DNA of 64,000 nt, from assembly GCA_038323575.1 (NCBI GenBank), contig JBBQHB010000010.1, positions 18,021-82,020 on the forward strand, read 5' to 3'. This document shows, one piece after another, positions 1-9,100 of the stretch. Source of the DNA: CAINVV01 sp038323575 (GTDB taxonomy: Bacteria; Bacteroidota; Bacteroidia; Bacteroidales; Prolixibacteraceae). The notes below the pieces were generated by a model. The model saw only the letters and a program-made list of their open reading frames with translations. It made no database searches and had not been told where the DNA came from. How positions within the stretch are numbered: position 1 is the first letter of the stretch; each line of letters opens with the position of its first letter. The position numbers were made by a program, and so were the translations under genes.

Positions 1-214
1 TCGTGCCAAAAGATTTGCACCGCCTTCAGAAACGCAAAGTAAATCTTCATCAAACAAGTAATCTCCAACGTAATCAACTACACCAGATGCTCCATAATAC
101 GGGTAAGTGCCTCCTATTCTGATATTTTTTTGTAATTGGAACTCTCTTACTATCTAAATTATCTGATATCTGATTTAATGTCTTTACTTCCCAACCTTGT
201 TTAATCTGCATCAT
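1..214 (-). pseudogene. hsdS: Type I restriction specificity subunit (HsdS), partial and frameshifted
   Basis: The reading starts at MMQIKQGWEVKTL, typical of the first target-recognition domain of HsdS, which gives a type I restriction-modification complex its DNA specificity. After about 25 codons the frame is lost in an A-rich run near position 130. The next frame carries the conserved HsdS stretch YPYYGASGVVDYV and then LLCVSEGGANLL up to the window edge. So at least one frameshift separates the start from the recognition domain, and the gene continues outside the window. It overlaps the end of the rhuM remnant, as expected for an hsdM-rhuM-hsdS operon. A sequencing or assembly error in the homopolymer could explain this frameshift alone, but the two genes upstream are also broken. 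Confidence 0.75.
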
Positions 215-986
215 TCCTTTTTTCTTTTGCGGTTGGTAAATTTTTGATGGCCTTTTCAAAATCACCTTCGGAGGCATTGGATTGCGCAATACGTTGAATA
301 TTATAGTCTTCATAGACTTGTTCAGTCTTTGCGAGGGCTAATTCGTGACTAATCTTGCCGGCATGAGTCAGAATGTCTCTATCGTTTAGGTTTAAAAAGC
401 CATGCAGTTTTTCCGGTAATCGCCCAATGCATCTTGTTATGTACGGTCTTAAAAAATAGGATACTCGCCTCGGTAGTCGGGTCATAATCAATACTTGTGG
501 CATATATGTCGGTAATTTTTTGATAAAACCGCTTTTCACTGGTGCGTATATCCTGAATACGCCTCAGTAATTCTTCAAAATAATCGAAAGGCAGGTCAGG
601 ATTCTTGAGACGTTCGGCATCCAACCAAAACCCTTGATGATGTATTCACGCAATCGTTGAGTTGCCCATTGCCTGAATTTTGTCGCTACATGACTTTTTA
701 TCCGGTAACCTACTGAAATAATGGCATCTAAATTATAAAACTTCTTGTTGCGTTCCACATTTCGAATACCTTCCTGTCGAACTTGTAAGAAATCCTTACA
801 AGTTGCCTATTCTTCCAACTCTCCCTCTTCATAAATATTTTTGAGGTGAATCGTAATGTTTTGCGAAGTTGTTTGAAACAATTCAGCCATCAATTTTTGG
901 GTCAGCCATACAGTTTCGTTTTCCAGCCTAACCTCTAGTTTGGTTTTACCATCCGGCGTTTGATAAATAATGATTTGGGAGTTCAG
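201..986 (-). pseudogene. rhuM: RhuM-family protein remnant inside a type I R-M operon
   Basis: RhuM-like ('virulence RhuM family') proteins are often encoded between hsdM and hsdS; their function is unclear. The family is recognised from ETVWLTQKLMAELFQTTSQN, NLDAIISVGYRIKSHVATKF, and LPFDYFEELLRRIQDIRTSE. Several lesions are visible. The expected ATG, overlapping the hsdM stop, reads CTG (984-986). An in-frame TAG lies at 807-809. A frameshift lies near 625. A large internal deletion near 403-414 joins MHWAITGKTA directly to the C-terminal region KLHGFLNLNDRDILTHAGK in another frame. About 260 codons remain, against roughly 330 in intact members. The family call is firm; the original start is inferred. 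Confidence 0.75.
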
Positions 987-1780
987 ATCAGTTCCAGGAT
1001 TGAGTTTAAAATCTCCGCGCTCTCTTCATCTAAGGCTTTCATCTCTTACAGAATCGCTTGTGGTAGACGCAAGGCTGCTTCCTCCTTTTTGTTGGGATTC
1101 TTAGCAGAGAGGTCGTAGGTTTCCTGGGACGTTGGTGACCCGGGGGACTTGCGTGACGGATTGGTGAGGGCGGTGACATCCAGGGATCAGGAGTTTTCGC
1201 TGTCGGAGAAGGTTTTTTGTTTTTGGATAAAATCTTCCAGGTCGCTTTCGCTGAGCGGGTTGGTTTTGCCTTAATTTCTGTCAAGATTCAGTTGATAGTA
1301 CCATATCTTCTTAGTTGAACTTCCCTTCTCAAAAAACAGCACAACGGTTTTTACACCGGCACCGGTAAACGTTTCGCCCGGAAGGTCCAACACGGTATGC
1401 AGGTTGCAACTCTCCAACAGGAGCCTGCGCAGACTGACAGAAGCATTGTCGGTATTGCTCAGAAAGATGTTTTTAAGATAAGGAAAGAGCTTGTGGTCAA
1501 CGAAGTCTTTAAGGTCGTCTCCTGTCAGTCCTTTGTGGTAATCCAGCTTGCCTTCATTGTCTTTCGGCATTGCACACACGTTCCATTGGTATTCGGGTGA
1601 GATAATGGCTGTGTAGGCCTTGCCCGTAAGTTCGGCTGCGGTTTTTCTGTCCTTCTCTAAATCATCAAGATACTTGAGAAACAGTACTCAGGAGGTCTGT
1701 TCAACGTAATCCAATTCACTGCCGCAGCCTGCATCCTTGTGCAGGATGTCATCTATGTTCTTGAAAGTTTGTTCAAACAT
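983..1780 (-). pseudogene. hsdM: Type I restriction DNA methyltransferase (HsdM), internally deleted with four stop codons
   Basis: One uninterrupted frame runs from MFEQTFKNIDDILHKDAGCG at 1780 to a TGA at 983-985. The N-terminal HsdM domain (residues about 1-110, with LTGDDLKDFVDHKLFPYLK) is joined near 1440-1460 to the C-terminal part (HTVLDLPGETFTGAGVKTVV, then KIWYYQLNLDRN). The SAM-binding and NPPF catalytic core between them is missing, leaving about 265 codons where intact HsdM has about 500. Four in-frame stops are present: TGA at 1688-1690 where the family has Trp (TSWVLFLKYL), TAA at 1271-1273, TGA at 1187-1189, again at a Trp position, and TAA at 1046-1048. Loss of the catalytic core together with several nonsense codons argues for true decay rather than sequencing error. 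Confidence 0.85.
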
Positions 1781-1872
1781 GAAAATATGTGAGGGTTAGT
1801 GGAATTCAAAGGTAGTATGATGATTTGATTGTTTATTTCAAATTAATATTACCATTTTAAAAATCAAAAATC

Positions 1873-2106
1873 ATGCAAAACAGAATTGATTTTGTTATGG
1901 CGCCTGAAGATAGGAAGAACATTCTTCAATCCATCAGGGCGGCCAAAACGGCCATGCCGTTTTTGATCAAGTTATCAAAAAGCGACCGCGGGTCGCTGCA
2001 ATCCATCGATGACGGGCGCAAATCCTTTGTCGAAAAAAGTATCGACTTTGCCAAACGCGATAGTAACCTTGATCCGGGTTCAGGCCTGGTTGAAGGGTCT
2101 TACTGA
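1873..2106 (+). CDS. Short hypothetical protein, probably a truncated member of a Bacteroidota family
   Basis: 77 codons starting MQNRIDFVMAPEDRKNI. The middle, MPFLIKLSKSDRGSLQSIDDGRKSFVEKSIDFAK, resembles the N-terminal half of a Bacteroidota family of roughly 150-170 residues that I know only as hypothetical proteins (pattern PFLI.L...R..L....D....FV.K.L.YA). Here the protein ends about 12 residues later with GLVEGSY, so the C-terminal half is missing. It sits alone between the dead R-M locus and tRNA-Pro. Function is unknown; it could be a gene fragment. Family resemblance is from memory. Confidence 0.4.
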   Translation: MQNRIDFVMAPEDRKNILQSIRAAKTAMPFLIKLSKSDRGSLQSIDDGRKSFVEKSIDFAKRDSNLDPGSGLVEGSY

Positions 2107-2149
2107 AAAGATAAATCCAACACTCTCTGGCCAATTTCACCTACGGATT

Positions 2150-2253
2150 GGGATGACGCACCTTCAGGGTACGTTATCGTAGCTCGGGGTACGATTGAAC
2201 GCCACTGGGGCGGGATAACGCACATGTAGGGTGCGTTAACGTAGGTCGGGGTG
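2150..2253. repeat. Two diverged 42-bp hairpin repeats in the tRNA-Pro trailer
   Basis: 2150-2191 and 2212-2253 match at about 35 of 42 positions with an offset of 62 bp (shared pieces include GACGCAC/AACGCAC and the final TCGGGGT). The copy next to the tRNA overlaps its last few bases and contains a clean stem GATAACGCAC/GTGCGTTAAC; the outer copy has the same fold in degenerate form. They may be REP-like palindromes or a duplicated tRNA trailer/terminator. Confidence 0.5.
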
Positions 2254-2319
2254 ACAGGATTTGAACCTGCGGCCTCGTCGTCCCGAACGACGCGCGCTAC
2301 CAAGCTGCGCTACACCCCG
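2246..2319 (-). tRNA. tRNA-Pro (anticodon CGG)
   Basis: A full cloverleaf can be drawn on the minus strand: acceptor CGGGGTG pairing with CACCCCG, a D arm with AGCTTGGTAGC, an anticodon stem CGTCG/CGACG around loop TTCGGGA (anticodon CGG, reads CCG), and a T arm with GGTTCAAATCC. Discriminator base is A; CCA is not encoded. A TAnnTTTG box lies about 15 bp upstream. It stands alone, not in a tRNA cluster. Confidence 0.95.
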
Positions 2320-2333
2320 ATTTTAAGCGAAGG

Positions 2334-2341
2334 CAAATGTA
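2334..2341 (-). promoter_or_regulatory. Probable -7 box of tRNA-Pro
   Basis: Minus-strand TACATTTG matches the Bacteroidota TAnnTTTG element and ends 14 bp before the mature 5' end of tRNA-Pro. No convincing TTTG -33 element at 18-21 bp was found. Confidence 0.5.
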
Positions 2342-2473
2342 CAATCTTTTGGGAATAAGAGCAGGAAAAAGAATAAAAAGTTAGAAGATTTTGACCATTT
2401 TATATTGGCATTGGGATAAATATTCGGAAACATTCAAGTCCATTCAGAGTATAAACAAATTACTTAATTAGAT

Positions 2474-3295
2474 ATGATGAATGCAACAACTGATCTGAAT
2501 CCCATGGCAGCCCGGGCAAAGGCCATGTGGATGAAAGGCGACTATGCCGGGTTTGCTAAATTCCTGGAACCCGGAGCCTTGCAAATACTGGCGGGTTGGT
2601 CCATTTTGCCCGGCAGCAGTTTGCTGGACATCGCCTGCGGCGCTGGACAGATTTCAATTCCGGCCGCCCGTACCGGAGTCATTGTTACAGGCGTTGACAT
2701 AGCGGCAAATTTAATTCAACAAGGCCGGATACGCGCTGAGGCCGAAGGGTTGTCCATTCAGTTTGATGAAGGTGATGCCGAACAATTACCTTATCCGGAT
2801 GCTTCTTTTGACATGGTAGTCAGTATGCTTGGTGCTATGTTTGCACCTCATCCCGACCGTGTGGCATCAGAAATGACGCGTGTGTGCCGTCCGGGAGGGC
2901 GTATCATCATGGTAAACTTTACATCTGTTGGTCTCGTTGCCGATACCTTCAGGCTTTTTGCCAGGTACGCTCCGCCACCGCCGAAAGTTCCGTCGCCCTT
3001 CCTGTGGGGACATGAACAAACAGTTCGCGATCGTCTGAGCAATGGAATTGCAGATTTGCAGATCACACGCGGTACATATTCGTTCAGTTTTCCGTTCAGT
3101 ATACCTGATTTTGTAGTGTTCAGCATTCAGAATAACCCCGTTTGGAATCATACTTTTGCTGCGTTGGATGAACTCAATCAAGACCGGTTATTACGGGAAA
3201 CAATAGAGTTGCATGCTAAGTATAATCTCGCCACTGATGAAACAGCGGCTTTTGAGCAGGAATATTTACAGGTGGTTGCATTGCGGAGTCGATAA
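2474..3295 (+). CDS. Class I SAM-dependent methyltransferase (UbiE/Methyltransf_11 type)
   Basis: 273 residues. The SAM-binding fold is clear: motif I LLDIACGAGQIS near residues 50-61, the acidic loop GVDIAANLI after strand 2, motif GDAEQLPYPDASFDMVVSM near 100-118, and the post-III segment CRPGGRIIMVNF near 138-149. This matches small-molecule methyltransferases of the UbiE/Methyltransf_11 group, which transfer a methyl group from SAM; the substrate cannot be read from sequence. It is a single gene between tRNA-Pro and the convergent dpp7 gene. The stops of the two genes are almost back to back (3295 and 3298), so any terminator must overlap coding sequence. Start chosen at MMNATTDLNPMAARAK; the second Met or Met11 is possible. 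Confidence 0.85.
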   Translation: MMNATTDLNPMAARAKAMWMKGDYAGFAKFLEPGALQILAGWSILPGSSLLDIACGAGQISIPAARTGVIVTGVDIAANLIQQGRIRAEAEGLSIQFDEGDAEQLPYPDASFDMVVSMLGAMFAPHPDRVASEMTRVCRPGGRIIMVNFTSVGLVADTFRLFARYAPPPPKVPSPFLWGHEQTVRDRLSNGIADLQITRGTYSFSFPFSIPDFVVFSIQNNPVWNHTFAALDELNQDRLLRETIELHAKYNLATDETAAFEQEYLQVVALRSR

Positions 3296-3297
3296 TT

Positions 3298-5463
3298 CTA
3301 TTTAGAAATTTTCATCTCATTGAGCAAATAGCCTGCCCCGCCGAATTTATCCATGATAAACAGGGTGTAACGAATATCCAGGCTGATGGTACGTTGCAGT
3401 GCCGGCTCAAAGATGATGTCACTGCTCATTGATTCCCAGTTGCCGTCAAAGGCAGTTCCGATCAGTTCGCCTTTCCCGTTCATCACCGGACTTCCTGAAT
3501 TACCTCCTGTAATATCATTGTTGGACAGGAAATTGACAGGCATCCGGCCATCCTTTAAGGCATATTGACCGAAATCTTTGGCTATGTAAAGCTCCTTAAG
3601 TTTGGCTGGTACCTGAAATTCATAATTGTTGGGATCCTCCTTCTGCATGACTCCGTCCAGTGTGGTAACATTTTCATAAGTCACACCATCTTTTGGAGAG
3701 TAGTTCAAGATCCTTCCATAGGTCATCCGCATGGTTGAGTTGGCATCGGGATAAATGGCCTGTCCGGCTTTCATCTCCAACATGCCGGCAATGTAAAGTT
3801 TTTGTCCGTTGGAATATTGTGTGCGGTATTGCTCAAGTTCACCACTGTATTTCATCATGGCACCGGAAATTTGTTTGCCTGCCACATAAGCAGGATCATT
3901 CTCCATAGCCTTTTTGTCGCCTGCCTGGGCCGCTTTGAGCCTATCCTCTGAAGCAAAGACAGACTGACGGAACATATCATCAACATAGGCATCACTGTTA
4001 CCCTGGAAGTTGGTATCGATGGTTTTGTAGAATTCAGGAAGGTCGGAAGCAGGGACTTTCTCCCTGAACAGCTTGATCATGGCTTTGGCTACTTTGATAT
4101 CTGTTGCAACATTGTAGTCTTTGTAGAAATCGGCCGGATTCATCTGGAAGAAGCCTCGGCCTCCTCCGCCGCCATCTCTGCCGCCCCTGGCTTCACCTGG
4201 AGCTCTTTCTACTTGCGGACCAAGTCGTTGCGAAGCCGAAGTCAATTCGATTGAGCCCAATGCCTCCATGTAATATCTCGAAATCTGGGCGAGCTTTGCC
4301 CTTGCTTCTATAGCGGATTTTACATCCGGCAAGGCTTTGCCATATTTCCCGGTCCTGGCAGGATCAGCAGCAACCCAATCGGTGAATGTCTTTTCCTCGG
4401 CAGCCCTTCTTTCCAAAACATTTAATTTTGCAAAGGTCTCGTTCATCCCCACCGATTTCTTGTAGGAATTGGATGATCCGGCAAATTTACTGGCATACTG
4501 AAGCCTGACTTTTGGATTGGCCTCCATATCTGCCTGGATAATGTCCTGCTTGACTTTTCTTACCAGGATGGTCACGGCATTGGTTATTTCGCTGGTTTCC
4601 TTCACTTCATAAGAAGTCATGAAACGGTTGGTCCTACCGGGATAGCCAATGATCATCGCCGGATCGCCCTGGTTCACTCCTTTGAGTGAAATGGTCAGGA
4701 ATTTCTTAGGTTTATAAGGGACATTGTCTTTAGAATATTCCGCTGGATTGTTGTCTTTATCTGCATAAATACGGAACATGCTGAAATCACCTGTTTGGCG
4801 CGGCCACATCCAGTTGTCGGTTTCCCCGCCGAATTTACCGATGGAGGAGGGAGGAGCGCCTACAAAACGGATATCGTTGTAGGTTTTGCTGATTACCATA
4901 AAATATTGATTGCTGCCGAAGAAAGGCACGACCCTGGCCCTGAGGTATTTATTTCCTTCAATTGCTTTGGCCGTCAGTTTATCGGAAACAGCATTCATGG
5001 CATCATCTTTGGCTTTTGAATCAGTCACTGAAGCCATAGCCTCCGTTACAGCCTGCGTTACATCTTCGAAATGGTCAAGAAAGGTAACTGTCAAATTTTT
5101 GGCCGGAAGTTCCTGGTCGCGGCTCAAGGCCCAGAAGCCGTTTTGCAGGTAGTCGTGGTCAACTGAGCTAAGTTTCTGGATCGTTCCGTAACCGCAGTGG
5201 TGGTTGGTCAGAACAAGCCCTTCCCTGGATATGATTTCCGCCGTGCAGCCACCACCAAAACTCAGTATGGCATCCTTTAAACTCGTGTTATTGATATCAT
5301 AAATATCTTTGGCAGAGAGCTTAAAGCCCATTTCTGACATTTTTTTGCTGTTTAGTTTCTGAATCAGCGGCAGCATCCACATTCCTTCATCCGCCCGAAC
5401 AGCGCCAACAGACAAAATGATTGAGGACAGGAACAATAATCCGACTTTCTTAATGTTTAACAT
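3298..5463 (-). CDS. dpp7: S46 family dipeptidyl peptidase, DPP7-type
   Basis: 721 residues, the usual length for S46 peptidases. A signal peptide (VGLLFLSSIILSVGAVRA) sends it to the periplasm, where this family releases dipeptides from peptide N-termini. Catalytic His is in TNHHCGYG (His89) and catalytic Ser in GGNSGSP (Ser656). The specificity loop reads FDGNWES with Gly674: DPP7 enzymes, which accept hydrophobic P1 residues, have Gly here, whereas DPP11 (Asp/Glu-specific) has Arg. So DPP7 is the better call. One oddity is a glycine/arginine-rich stretch near residues 428-441 (ARGGRDGGGGGRGFF), which may be a flexible insertion. It fits the protein-degrading theme of the neighbourhood. Single gene, convergent with the methyltransferase. 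Confidence 0.93.
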   Translation of the reverse strand: MLNIKKVGLLFLSSIILSVGAVRADEGMWMLPLIQKLNSKKMSEMGFKLSAKDIYDINNTSLKDAILSFGGGCTAEIISREGLVLTNHHCGYGTIQKLSSVDHDYLQNGFWALSRDQELPAKNLTVTFLDHFEDVTQAVTEAMASVTDSKAKDDAMNAVSDKLTAKAIEGNKYLRARVVPFFGSNQYFMVISKTYNDIRFVGAPPSSIGKFGGETDNWMWPRQTGDFSMFRIYADKDNNPAEYSKDNVPYKPKKFLTISLKGVNQGDPAMIIGYPGRTNRFMTSYEVKETSEITNAVTILVRKVKQDIIQADMEANPKVRLQYASKFAGSSNSYKKSVGMNETFAKLNVLERRAAEEKTFTDWVAADPARTGKYGKALPDVKSAIEARAKLAQISRYYMEALGSIELTSASQRLGPQVERAPGEARGGRDGGGGGRGFFQMNPADFYKDYNVATDIKVAKAMIKLFREKVPASDLPEFYKTIDTNFQGNSDAYVDDMFRQSVFASEDRLKAAQAGDKKAMENDPAYVAGKQISGAMMKYSGELEQYRTQYSNGQKLYIAGMLEMKAGQAIYPDANSTMRMTYGRILNYSPKDGVTYENVTTLDGVMQKEDPNNYEFQVPAKLKELYIAKDFGQYALKDGRMPVNFLSNNDITGGNSGSPVMNGKGELIGTAFDGNWESMSSDIIFEPALQRTISLDIRYTLFIMDKFGGAGYLLNEMKISK

Positions 5464-5560
5464 GTTTAATATTTATTTTGGTGAATTGACAGTTTACCTG
5501 CCTGACAATAATAGCAAAAAAAAGCAGCGTAAAAAATGAGTTAAATCCCCTCCTTCTGCG

Positions 5561-6136
5561 CTAAAGATCTCCCTTGAGCCCTATCTCCTCAGCCCGCATT
5601 TGCATCCCAGCAATGGTCTCTCCAACCAGTTCCTCAACGGTCATCCCAAGCATTCCGGCACCTTTGGCAATCACGTCGCGGTTGGCCCCGGCCGCGAAGG
5701 CACGCGTATTCCATTTCTTCATCACCGATTTGGTGGTCAGGTCGAGAATGCTTTTGGATGGCCGGACATAGACACAGGCGGTAATCAGTCCGGTGAGTTC
5801 GTCGGTTGCGAAAAGGACCTTCTCCAGGTATTCCAGCGGTTCAGTATCTGAGCAGAGTCCCCAGCCATGGCTGACAATGGCCCTGATATAACTTTCAGGC
5901 CAGTTGTGCTCTTCCAGTATCTTGCGGGTCATGGTGCAATGCTGTTCGGGATATTTCTCATAATCAAGATCGTGGCACAAGCCGATTACCCTCCACTTTT
6001 CTGTATCCTCTCCGGCCTTGTCAGCAAAATAACACATAACGGCCTCAACTGCCAGCCCGTGACGGATCAGGCTGTCTTGCTGGTTGTACTCACACAGGAG
6101 GGCAAAGGCGTCGGCCCTTGAAGGTTGTTTTTCCAT
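5561..6136 (-). CDS. HD-domain phosphohydrolase-like protein
   Basis: About 191 residues from MEKQPSRADAF; an upstream Met at 6160 would add eight residues, but family members usually start just before the ALLCEYNQQDSLIRH segment. The HD metal-binding set is visible: RHGLAVEAVM, then CHDLDYEKYPEQH, then a later AIVSHGWG and ATDELTGL. This matches HDIG/HD hydrolases found widely in Bacteroidota and Firmicutes; the substrate, often a nucleotide or phosphoester, is unknown. No signal peptide, so probably cytoplasmic. It starts 54 bp beyond the stop of the BNR gene on the same strand and may be cotranscribed with it. Confidence 0.8.
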   Translation of the reverse strand: MEKQPSRADAFALLCEYNQQDSLIRHGLAVEAVMCYFADKAGEDTEKWRVIGLCHDLDYEKYPEQHCTMTRKILEEHNWPESYIRAIVSHGWGLCSDTEPLEYLEKVLFATDELTGLITACVYVRPSKSILDLTTKSVMKKWNTRAFAAGANRDVIAKGAGMLGMTVEELVGETIAGMQMRAEEIGLKGDL

Positions 6137-6190
6137 AGGAATGTCTGTTCTTTGGTGCAATTAGATCTTATAATTCTTCTTTTATTAATC

Positions 6191-9100
6191 TCACTTCCAG
6201 ACTGGCAACCTACCGGGAGTCCAGGGCGCATCCGCTTTGTTCAATGCACTTTCCAGTTCCGGAATCTCTTTTTCGACAATTTTCTTCAAAGCCTCCAGAA
6301 TCGGCGGAAATTCCTCTTCTGCAATGGCAAGTTCGGCCTTTTCGGCGGATGTAATGGCCGAAGTTGAATCATAATGGATATTTACCACATTGTTGAGTCT
6401 TTCCATTACCGGTACCTGTGTCACAGGAATTTCCTCGTAACTGGCTTTGGCAGGCAGACCTTCCATTTGGAATTTCAGTTCTTCGAGTTTCACGGCCAGG
6501 TTACGGGCAACTTTCATCAGTTTTTGATCAGCTTCAGGAGCAGCATAGATGGCTTGTTTGATATTTCCCAATTTGGCCATCAACTCGTTGATCAACTGAT
6601 CGGTCCCGTTGATTGCCACCGAAATTTTGGCAACTTTCCTTTCAAAGGCAACCACGTCCCGGTAATCGGTGGCCGGCAAAGTGGCCAGGTTCAGCTTCTC
6701 ACAGGCAAATTTGACCGGCGCAACGAGTTCCTTTTCCTGACCATCTATCCAAAGACTCATCCCAACTTTATATTCACCGGGCATGACCAGAATGGTTCCC
6801 TTTGATTTTTTCAGCGGATCGAACTTACCCGGTTGCAAACGGTTGCCTGCATAACGCAAATCCCAGACCACCTGGCTGATTCCTTTGGAAGGAGCTTTGG
6901 TCAACCTTCGGACGACATTCCCGGCTTCGTCGGTAATGGTAAAAATAAGATGCGTGGTATCTTCGGCAGTTTCCAGCTGCAGATCACGCCATTTTGGCTG
7001 CGGAATGGGTTTCCCCTCCTTGAACAGTTTTTTTTCGGCTTCCTGCCTGATCTCCTTTTTGGTTTTCGGAACATCTTTCAGATAATAAGTAAATGCTGCG
7101 CCAAACTCCGGATTTTTTGCCAGGTAATAGGTGCTTCCCTGATTGTTTTTTGTAGAAGTCTGCACAAACATTTTCGCATTCTTTATGCTGAAAATACAGG
7201 CTTCACGGTCAGCCAGCTCATGTGACAGTTCGCGTAAAGGACTGTAATCATCCAGGATATAAAAACCCCGTCCAAAGGTAGCCAGCACCAAAGCCGACTC
7301 CCGGGTCTGCAATGCAATATCAAAAACAGGAATGGTCGGCAAACCGGATTTCATCTGCGCCCAGTTTTTTCCTCCGTCGATCGAAAAGAATACGCCAAAT
7401 TCGGTACCGGCAAACAACAGGTTCGGAATCTTGAAATCCTGTTCTATACAGTGGACAGTTCCGTTTGCCGGCAAATTCCCGGCAATGGATACCCAGGATT
7501 TTCCTTTATCAGCGCTTTTTAATAGGTATGGTTTAAAATCATCCCGTTGCAAATTGTCAAACGCGGCATATACCACATTGGCGTCAAAACGGTCGGCTTT
7601 AAGGTCACTCACATAGGTGTTTTCGGGTATGCCCGCGAAAGTTTTTGTTTGAATCCAGTTCTTACCGGCATCTTCAGATACTGAAATAACACCGTCGTCG
7701 GTTCCGGCATAAAGCAGGTTTTCCTTGACCGGCGATTCCTCCAGCGAAACGATTGTTCCCCACTGGGAGGTCGAAACATCCTTGCCGACTGCCTCAGCGC
7801 TCCAGTATTTACCCATCACAGGGAAAGCGTTCCGGTCGGTTTTTGTCGTCAGGTCGTCAGAAATGACCTGCCACGAATCGCCCCTGTCATCGCTGCGGAA
7901 CACCTTATTGGCAGCGGTATACAAGCGCTTTTGGGCATGTTTGCTGACAAACAAAGGGGCATTCCAGTTCCACTTGTAACCGGGCTCTCCTTTGGGTTCA
8001 CGGGGTTTGATGGTGAGTTCTTCGCCGCTCTTGCGGTCAAAACGGACCATTCCACCGTATTGCGATTCGGTATAGATGATGTTCGGATCGGCAGGGTCGG
8101 TATCAATCCAGAAACCGTCACCACCGGTTGTCACAAACCATTCGTCGTTGGCAACACCGTCGTTCGTAGTGGTCTGGGAAGGGCCTCCCATCGAATTGTT
8201 ATCCTGGGTACCGCCGTAAACATTGTAGAACGGAAGCGCATTGTCGACAGAGACCCGGTAAAACTGAACCACCGGAAGATTTTCCTTGAAATCGTAATTT
8301 TTACCGCCATCCCACGATTCGTACAAACCGCCGTCGCCGCCTATCAAAAAATGGCCGGTGTCTTTCGGATCGATCCAAAGGGCATGGTCGTCGACATGAC
8401 GTTTATTGTTACCAAGATTATTCCAGGTTTTACCGCCATCTGTAGTAATTTTGGTCACTGTTTCCGCCGAATAAACTTTGTCGGCATCGGCAGGATCACA
8501 GTATATCTCATTGAAATACTGACCGCTGCTGGTATAATCGCTCATTTTGTTCCAGCTTTCCCCTTTGTTGGTCGACCTGAAGAATCCGCCTTTGCCAAAC
8601 TGGGCCTCCATTATAATGTAGACGATATTCGGATTAACCGGCGAAACATCGATGCCCATGCCGCCGATATCCACTTTCGGAAGGCCATCCATGATTTTGC
8701 GCCAGGTTTTCCCCGCATCATCCGATTTGTAAACAGCCGATTCGGGGCCACCGCCGATTTTGGTGAAAATATGCCTGCGGCGCTGTTCCGAAGTCGCGTA
8801 CATGATATCCGGATTGGAAGGATCGATAACCACATTGTTGATCCCGGTATTTTCGCTGACGTTAAGCACTTTCTCCCAAGTCGTACCGCCATCTGCAGTT
8901 TTGTAAAGTCCGCGGTCACCGCCGGGTCCCCATACAGAACCTTCACAGGCCACGAATACCGTTTTCGGATTGCGGGGATCTATCACGATTCCTCCGATCT
9001 GCCGACTTTCTTTCAAACCCATATTTTTAAATGATTTACCGCCGTCGACCGATTTGTAAACGCCGTCGCCATATCCCAGGCAGCGTTGGTGGTTGTTTTC

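Noticed and set aside
2150..2319. A full attachment site (duplicated tRNA 3' half)
   Set aside because: Only about seven bases of the tRNA are in the repeat; most of it is trailer, so an integration footprint is not demonstrated.
7931..9034. A 367-codon open frame on the plus strand
   Set aside because: It is the antisense shadow of the BNR gene; its peptide is low-quality and has no motif, whereas the minus-strand frame has ten Asp boxes.
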